DNA of 11,501 nt. It comes from Euperipatoides rowelli (lineage: Eukaryota > Onychophora > Udeonychophora > Euonychophora > Peripatopsidae). Numbering within the stretch: position 1 is the stretch's first letter; every line of letters starts with the position of its first letter. The stretch lies in NCBI GenBank assembly GCA_003024985.2, contig PXIH01S0047610.1. One strand, 5' to 3'. Both the position numbers and the translations under genes were made by a program. The notes beneath the pieces were generated by a model. That model saw only the letters and a program-made list of their open reading frames with translations. It was not told where the DNA came from and did no database searches. Shown in pieces: positions 7,001 through 11,501 of this stretch.

Positions 7001-7536
7001 TTCAAAACGGAAAAAAAGTAATTGATCTTTTTTTTTACTAACTGTCATCTTTTGATTTTTTTTTTTATTATTATTATTCTGGGGTTTTGAAGGTGCTATC
7101 CTGAACAGATGTATACATTACGAAATACCATATAAAGGTCAGATACATTTGCTCCTTGTAATTTCTCTCTATATTTTGAAAGAAGGCTGAATCTCAGACT
7201 TAACGTTCTGCAGGAAATATTCTAACTTTTATGACATAAAACCTTCCCAGGTTAGCATTATATCCTACAATTAGAGATTGGAGTTTTCTGATTTTTTTTT
7301 TATGCCAGGTTTTAAAAAAGGAATAAAATAAATATTCCTACTGAAATAAATTTTGGCAGACAAGAAGAATTTAGGTTTCATCCAATAAACTTTTGAATTC
7401 ATGTTTTTCAATGTGAATATTTATTTTCAGATATAATTTAGTTTGTTCTTTTATCACAAAAAAAATAGAAATAATACAATTATTTTGGGTGAGTACTTAC
7501 TTATATTTAGAATATTTAAAAATATATATTCTCTAG

Positions 7537-7586
7537 ATCTCGACAACTGAGGAGCATCGGATTTACAGGCAGCAATTTTACTGTAG
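7537..7586 (+). other. Possible short exon
   Basis: Between TATTCTCTAG (AG at 7535-7536) and a GTATAT at 7587 lies a relatively GC-rich 50-base block. It reads ISTTEEHRIYRQQFYC, and the frame stays open to a TGA at 7618-7620. The composition contrasts with the AT-rich sides, and a GTGAGT lies just upstream at 7490-7495. It is too short to assign, and chance is a fair alternative. Confidence 0.2.
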
Positions 7587-7796
7587 GTATATTGTATTTT
7601 TCACTAGCAAACTTCACTGACAACTATAATGAGCTTAATAATCGTCAATTGTCAAATATTATTTTTAATAATTGGAAGCAAAATGCCAAAGAGACGATGT
7701 ACATTTAATGGTTCTTGGTCATAATTATTTTTATAAAAAAACTATTCAACATAATAATAAGTTTTTCACACATTCAAGCACAAAATATTTTGTTAT

Positions 7797-7813
7797 CCCC
7801 CCCCCCCCCCCCC
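7797..7813. repeat. C17 homopolymer
   Basis: Seventeen consecutive C bases in an AT-rich setting, the only long C or G run in the window. The length is unlikely to be stable or accurately sequenced, and it can form i-motif/G-quadruplex structures. Confidence 0.95.
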
Positions 7814-8640
7814 ATTGACAAAAATTGTCCCGTTTTATAATTTTAAATTTATGGGATCCCTATCATAGCTACCAACTCCAGGCTGCTTACTCATCAATTA
7901 CAATTACAAGAACCTATTAATAGTCATGTACCAAATAAAAGTCAGTTCATATTTAGATATTGCTCGAGGAAAGTGAATAAAACATGTGCAGAATTATGCT
8001 ATACAGCATCTAGCTTTCATGATTCACAAAAGACAAATGACCAGTTCATTTGATTAATTTCCAGATTTAGTAATTCCAATAAAGGAATGCGATTTTTTGG
8101 CATTTCCAATTTTTGTCAGTGCTAAAATGTCAATAATGAAAAATCATTCATCAAAAGTATCCAGGGTCTAGTTACCAACTTAGGTTTGGTATAAAAATAA
8201 GTCTAGCCCTCAAAACTAATAAGGCCTTTAGACAAGATACCCATTTTTTTTTAAGGAAAGTGACTATTCTTCCTTTTACTCAGCATCCCAGTGCAGGACT
8301 AATTATATTCAAACAATCCACATTGCCAGAACTCCAGAATAAGATTCTTTTTAAACTCGATAAGCAGAATCAAAAATCCACTTGATGTTTAGATTTTTTT
8401 TATCAGATAAAACTTTCCAAATTTAATTTCCCAAATAAATAATCCGTTACCCTAGCCATAGGATTCCATTTTTTCTTATAAAATAATTCAGTTAAGGATA
8501 GAGAATTTCTATTCAAGGAATTTTTTTTTGGAAATCAGTTTGCAACACATTAATTTTAAGGGGAGAGATAAACCCTTTTTTGCTCTTTGGCATGGTAGTT
8601 GAGATACAATTTTTTTTCTTCATGCATATTTCATACTTTA
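7814..8640. other. AT-rich DNA without a gene
   Basis: I see no gene and no clear repeat here. Frames are short on both strands. Composition is slightly less T-dominated between about 7860 and 8400 than elsewhere. The 5' boundary of the LINE lies at or just after its right edge, and no target-site duplication can be set because the LINE's 3' end is outside the window or unclear. Confidence 0.5.
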
Positions 8641-8654
8641 TAGATTATTAGAGA

Positions 8655-8802
8655 ACTGAATGGACAGATGGGTGCAAGTGTGACTGGATTTGATTATGGT
8701 TTCAAACTATCAACATATTGATTTAATGGATTTAAAAATACTTTCTTGGTCATTACCTGATCATTTATCGGTTGTGATTACATTTTTGCTGAATTCTCAG
8801 AG
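8655..8802 (+). pseudogene. LINE endonuclease domain, C-terminal end
   Basis: First comes a frame reading LNGQMGASVTGFDYG. After a shift, a second frame (from 8690) reads IMVSNYQHIDLMDL and SWSLPDHLSVVITF. The D-Y-x-[I/L]-V-S and [S/P]-D-H-[L]-x-V-V elements match the last two conserved blocks of the exonuclease-endonuclease-phosphatase fold. The D-H pair is catalytic in the family, and the usual SDH is PDH here. The upstream catalytic residues (N-terminal Asn/Glu and the mid-domain Asp/Asn) are not found, so the nicking domain is incomplete. Confidence 0.8.
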
Positions 8803-9260
8803 GAGGGTAAAAGAGATGGGGTTGATTTTAATAGAAAAGGGTATAAATGGATACCTGAGAAAACTCAAGAATTTAGTAATAAATTGAAAGAAATAGTTGA
8901 AGATTCAAAGTCATCTGAGAATGTTCATCAGATGTATGAATATATTATGAAAGCATATTATGTGGCCGCAACTATTACAGATATAAAAGTTATTAAAAAA
9001 GATAATAATTACAGAAAAAATAAACTATGGTTTGATCAACAGTGTAGGGAAACTAATCACAACCTACATAAGTCTTTGAGAAATTTTGTAGAGCTACAGA
9101 TGATAAGGATCATATTTTATATGTTGGTTTACAAATAAATATAAATTAATGTGTAAAAATAAAAAAGAGGAGTATAATATGATATATTTGATTACCTCAC
9201 TGATCCATCTAGATTCTGGAGTATTATAAAAAGATTACGAAGATCGGGAACTAGTAATAA
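8800..9260 (+). pseudogene. LINE linker between endonuclease and reverse transcriptase
   Basis: Frame 1 reads DGVDFNRKGYKWIPEKTQEF through NKLWFDQQCRETNHNLHKSL (to about 9110). The K-x-W-F-D-x-x-C-R pattern is typical of LINE ORF2 linkers. Frame 2 then reads YKLMCKNKKEEYNMIYL (from 9140), and frame 1 resumes with DPSRFWSIIKRLRRSGTSNK (from 9202), matching the conserved D-P-x-x-F-W. The two frame changes, near 9110-9140 and 9190-9202, show decay. Confidence 0.8.
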
Positions 9261-9462
9261 AGTAATTGATATTGTGGTTTGGCACAAACATTTTATGAAA
9301 TTTTTAATATTGATAGTGTATCCTTGGAATTAGAACATCAATTGATATGTGATATATACTTGGATGCAGAAATACATATGTGTGAATTAGATATAATAAT
9401 AAAGAAGTTGAAAAAATAAGGCAGCCTAACATGAAAGAATTATTAACTAGTTTATTGTTACT

Positions 9463-10206
9463 TCTCCAGGGTGTTTTCATGAAAATATAGTAAAGTTATT
9501 TAATAAAATATTGAGTTGTTCGATGATTCCGCAAGGATTCGTTAAATCATTAACTATTCCAATCTTTAAAAAAGGAGATTCTATGGACCATGTCAATTTT
9601 AGATCATTTAGTCTTTTACCGGCTTTGACTAAATTACTTTCATCTGTTAGGGCAAGAAGCTGAATATATGGAGTAATGAGCATGATATATTTCATGAAGC
9701 CCAGGCATGTTTAGGAGCGGTTATTCAATATTGGACAATTTGTTTTCATTGAATGCAATGATACATGTTTACACATCTAGGAAGAGAGGAAACATTTTGC
9801 TTTCTTTGTGGATTTATCTCATGCTTTTGATTCAGTCAATCATTCTATATTGTGGAAAATATTACAACGTAATGGGATTTCAGATAGATTTATTAAATTT
9901 TTGCAGATTTATTATGACAGTGCTATGAAGAATATGTTATCAAATAATCAGATATCTGAAGATATTCCAGTGAAGCAAGGAGTACTACAAGATGACCCTT
10001 TAAGCCTTATACTGTTTAACTTTCTGATTATAAAGGATTTACCAGTATTATTGGATGATTCCGGAATTGCTCCTATTACATTGGTAGATATGAATGTTCA
10101 CACTTTAAATTATGCCAATGATGTTATAATATTGGCAGATTCCCCTATTAATTTACAAAAAAATATAAAGATAGTGAAAACATTTTTTTTGATAGTCAAG
10201 AGATGA
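9463..10206 (+). pseudogene. LINE reverse transcriptase domain
   Basis: The early RT blocks appear as HENIVKLFNKIL (9478 on), then IPQGFVKSLTIPIFKKGDSM and NFRSFSLLPALTKLL (frame 1, stop 9661-9663). The frame then moves through KLNIWSNEHDIFHEAQAC (frame 3 from 9657) and FRSGYSILDNLFSLNAM (frame 2 from 9707) to FVDLSHAFDSVNHSILWKIL (frame 1 from 9802). The catalytic Asp of motif A (FVD) is intact. The next block reads VKQGVLQDDPLSLILFN, where the family usually has QGx-L-S-P. Motif C reads YANDVIILAD (10111 on), where YADD is expected: GAT is AAT at 10117-10119. Loss of this metal-binding Asp would abolish polymerisation even without the frameshifts. Confidence 0.93.
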
Positions 10207-10720
10207 TTATTAATTTGAAAAATCTAAGATTTTCATGTTCAAAAATGGCAATAATGATTATAAAGGATTTACATTTTTTGGAATGAACAGGATACCCCAT
10301 TAGAGGTAATTAATGAATATACTTATTTTGGAGTACCTTTTGTAACAAATGGTTCATTTTATAGAGCTCATATGTATTTTACTAATAAAGCTAAATCTGC
10401 TATGACTCGGTTATGGCCAACAATATTTAAAATAAATAGGGGCAATATTGAGATACTTAAAAGATTATTTCAAAGTTTGGTGATATCAGTACAGTCATAT
10501 GCAAGTCCAATATGGTCAATAAGATATATGGAAAACTTAGAAATGATTCATATGATTTACTTTAAGAGACTTTTAAGGCTTCCTAAATTTGATCCAGGAT
10601 ATATTATTAGAATATAATTTGGTTTGAATAAGTTTGCCTATATATTTACTAAGTTAATTCTCACATATTGGATTAGAATCTTGGAAATGTCAGACAATAC
10701 ATATCCAAAAGCAGCATAAT
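10207..10720 (+). pseudogene. LINE post-RT (thumb) region
   Basis: After a frame break near 10200-10280, frame 1 reads VINEYTYFGVPFVTNGSF, NKAKSAMTRLWPTIFKI, SYASPIWSIRYMENLE and FKRLLRLPKFDPGYIIRI. These follow the Y-x-Y-L-G, A-x-x-A-x-x-x-L, Y-x-x-x-x-W and F-x-K-x-[I/L]-L order seen after the RT in many LINEs. A TAA at 10615-10617 interrupts the frame where Glu is usual. The same frame then continues FGLNKFAYIFTKLILTYWIR to a TAA at 10717-10719, so the first stop is a point nonsense change (GAA to TAA). Confidence 0.82.
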
Positions 10721-11060
10721 GTTACCTTACATAAATTAAATAGAAATCCTGTAGGACAGTAGGACATTCTTATAATTGAGTTGATCAGATAAATTATATT
10801 CTTAATAATTGTGGTTATTATATCAGATCAAATATTGAGCAAATTGATGCTTCCATCAATATTGAAATCTATTGAAGATGGATTGTATCAAGAAGATTAT
10901 TCTAGGGTTCATGGAGTGTATATGGAGAATGTGCTAAGAAAAAAGAAAAATTACTTATATATTTTTATATATTAGATGTATACAATTTATTGCTCAACGT
11001 AGAATATTTAATGGAAATATTAAATATCATGTGCTGGTAATGTTGTTGTTTTTTTTACAT

Positions 11061-11275
11061 GGATGAAAATTGTGATTTATGTAATACTAAAAAAGGAGTC
11101 TTTATTTCATATGTTAATGAATTGTCCAATTTATGGGTTCTATCAAAAAAAGTATCACATATTGTTAGAATACGAGAATTTAAGTGAAACATATAATAAA
11201 GAATTAATATTTGTGAATCTATTGATTAATAAGGTCAAAATAGAAACTTTTTATGGAATGATAAGAGATATATAA
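11061..11275 (+). pseudogene. LINE ORF2 C-terminus with CCHC zinc knuckle
   Basis: Frame 1 reads DENCDLCNTKK (Cys codons at 11071 and 11080). Frame 2 then reads ESLFHMLMNCPIYGFYQKKY (His at 11108, Cys at 11123). Allowing one extra base in the A run near 11090-11095, this gives C-X2-C-X8-H-X4-C followed by P-x-Y, the zinc knuckle found at the C-terminus of many LINE ORF2 proteins. Frame 2 then runs to IRDI and a TAA at 11273-11275, the probable natural ORF2 end. The stretch 10720-11060 between thumb and knuckle is coding-derived but too broken to read confidently. Pieces such as VHGVYMENVLRKKKN and AQRRIFNGNIKYHVL are visible. Confidence 0.8.
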
Positions 11276-11501
11276 ATTTTAAGGAAAACATTTATGGCAC
11301 TGTCATGAGTAATAAATTGTAATCTTGTTATTGTAAAATTATTTTTTGATTAAAACTTAAAAGGGAAAAGAGATTGGAAGAAATATATCTATATCTCTTT
11401 TATATTTTCTGTTATATTGTAAGCTTATATTCATGCTTATGATTTGTGTTACTTTTCCTTTGTAATATCCCATTGTATAGGTCTATGACCTCACACAATT
11501 A
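11276..11501 (+). other. LINE 3' UTR, running off the window
   Basis: AT-rich sequence after the ORF2 stop, with no open frame of note. It has AATAAA-like motifs (for example 11311-11316) and a slightly GC-richer end (from about 11465). No terminal poly-A tail, microsatellite tail or target-site duplication is visible before 11501, so the element's 3' end probably lies beyond it. Confidence 0.55.

Larger units (their letters stand above)
8645..11501 (+). mobile_element. Decayed, 5'-truncated non-LTR retrotransposon (LINE)
   Basis: In order on the plus strand, the stretch holds the end of an endonuclease (EEP/APE type), linker, reverse transcriptase, thumb, C-terminal zinc knuckle, stop and 3' UTR. 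This is the ORF2 layout of APE-type LINEs such as the jockey/I/CR1 groups. ORF1 and most of the endonuclease are missing, as is typical of 5' truncation. The protein is spread over all three plus frames with at least seven frame changes plus in-frame stops, and the reverse transcriptase active site is altered, so it is inactive. A-rich codon use fits the host background. The clade cannot be fixed without alignment. The element may continue past the window end. Confidence 0.92.

Noticed and set aside
7490-7536. Possible tiny intron of about 47 bases (GTGAGT...TCTCTAG)
   Set aside because: The sequence to its left is poly-A/T without coding character, so the pair of signals is probably accidental.
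9477-9695. Minus-strand 72-codon open frame
   Set aside because: It is the antisense shadow of the LINE reverse transcriptase, whose plus-strand motifs are clear.
1-11501. CRISPR arrays, tRNA/rRNA genes, bacterial operons, viral genes
   Set aside because: No regularly spaced palindromic direct repeats, no cloverleaf-like GC-rich blocks, no rRNA-like conserved stretches and no virus-specific genes were seen on either strand. The only reverse transcriptase is of the LINE type.

Overview
The window looks like AT-rich nuclear DNA from an invertebrate animal. It is dominated by T and A homopolymer runs, simple repeats and transposon remains. It has no densely packed ORFs and no bacterial-style operons or ribosome-binding sites. 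Candidate coding stretches are short, relatively GC-rich and flanked by plausible AG acceptors or GT donors. Two isolated N bases (1874 and 5994) point to a draft assembly, so single-base frame breaks may be sequencing errors. The species cannot be fixed from the sequence. The palindrome TAGGCCTA recurs in the first 2.5 kb.

Left part (1-4040): a CATA microsatellite (about 131-210) is followed by about 850 bases of gene-free AT-rich DNA. A GC-rich probable terminal exon (1070-1328) follows an AG acceptor. It holds two diverged copies of an 18-residue motif, is broken by one frame change, ends in a stop, and has an AATAAA signal downstream. A weak minus-strand exon candidate lies at 1903-2013. 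A GC-richer island (about 2582-3071) carries a decayed coding stretch in three successive frames, then a possible short first exon ending at a consensus GTAAGT donor. The rest is T-rich DNA.

Middle (4040-8640): a tandem 154-base duplication is followed by two small plus-strand exon candidates. The first (4701-4802) encodes a very basic C-terminus. The second (5031-5179) resembles the C-terminal BTB/early BACK segment of BTBD-type BTB proteins. A 1,020-base non-autonomous DNA transposon of piggyBac type (5887-6906) comes next. It is flanked by TTAA on both sides, has 16-base inverted ends, extra internal copies of the terminal motif, and an internal repeat with a spacing of about 190 bases. 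The DNA immediately to its right is less AT-rich than the surroundings. A C17 tract lies at 7797-7813.

Right part (about 8645-11501): a decayed, 5'-truncated non-LTR retrotransposon (LINE) on the plus strand. In order it has the end of an apurinic-type endonuclease domain, a linker, a reverse transcriptase (motif FVDLSHAFDSVNH; catalytic YADD changed to YAND), the thumb, a C-terminal CX2C-X8-HX4C zinc knuckle, a stop at 11273-11275 and a 3' UTR that runs to the window end. Repeated frame changes and stops make it inactive.

Nothing convincing as a new multi-gene system was found. The most informative items are the piggyBac-type element with its repeated end modules, the GC-rich exon with the duplicated motif, and the BTB-like exon.
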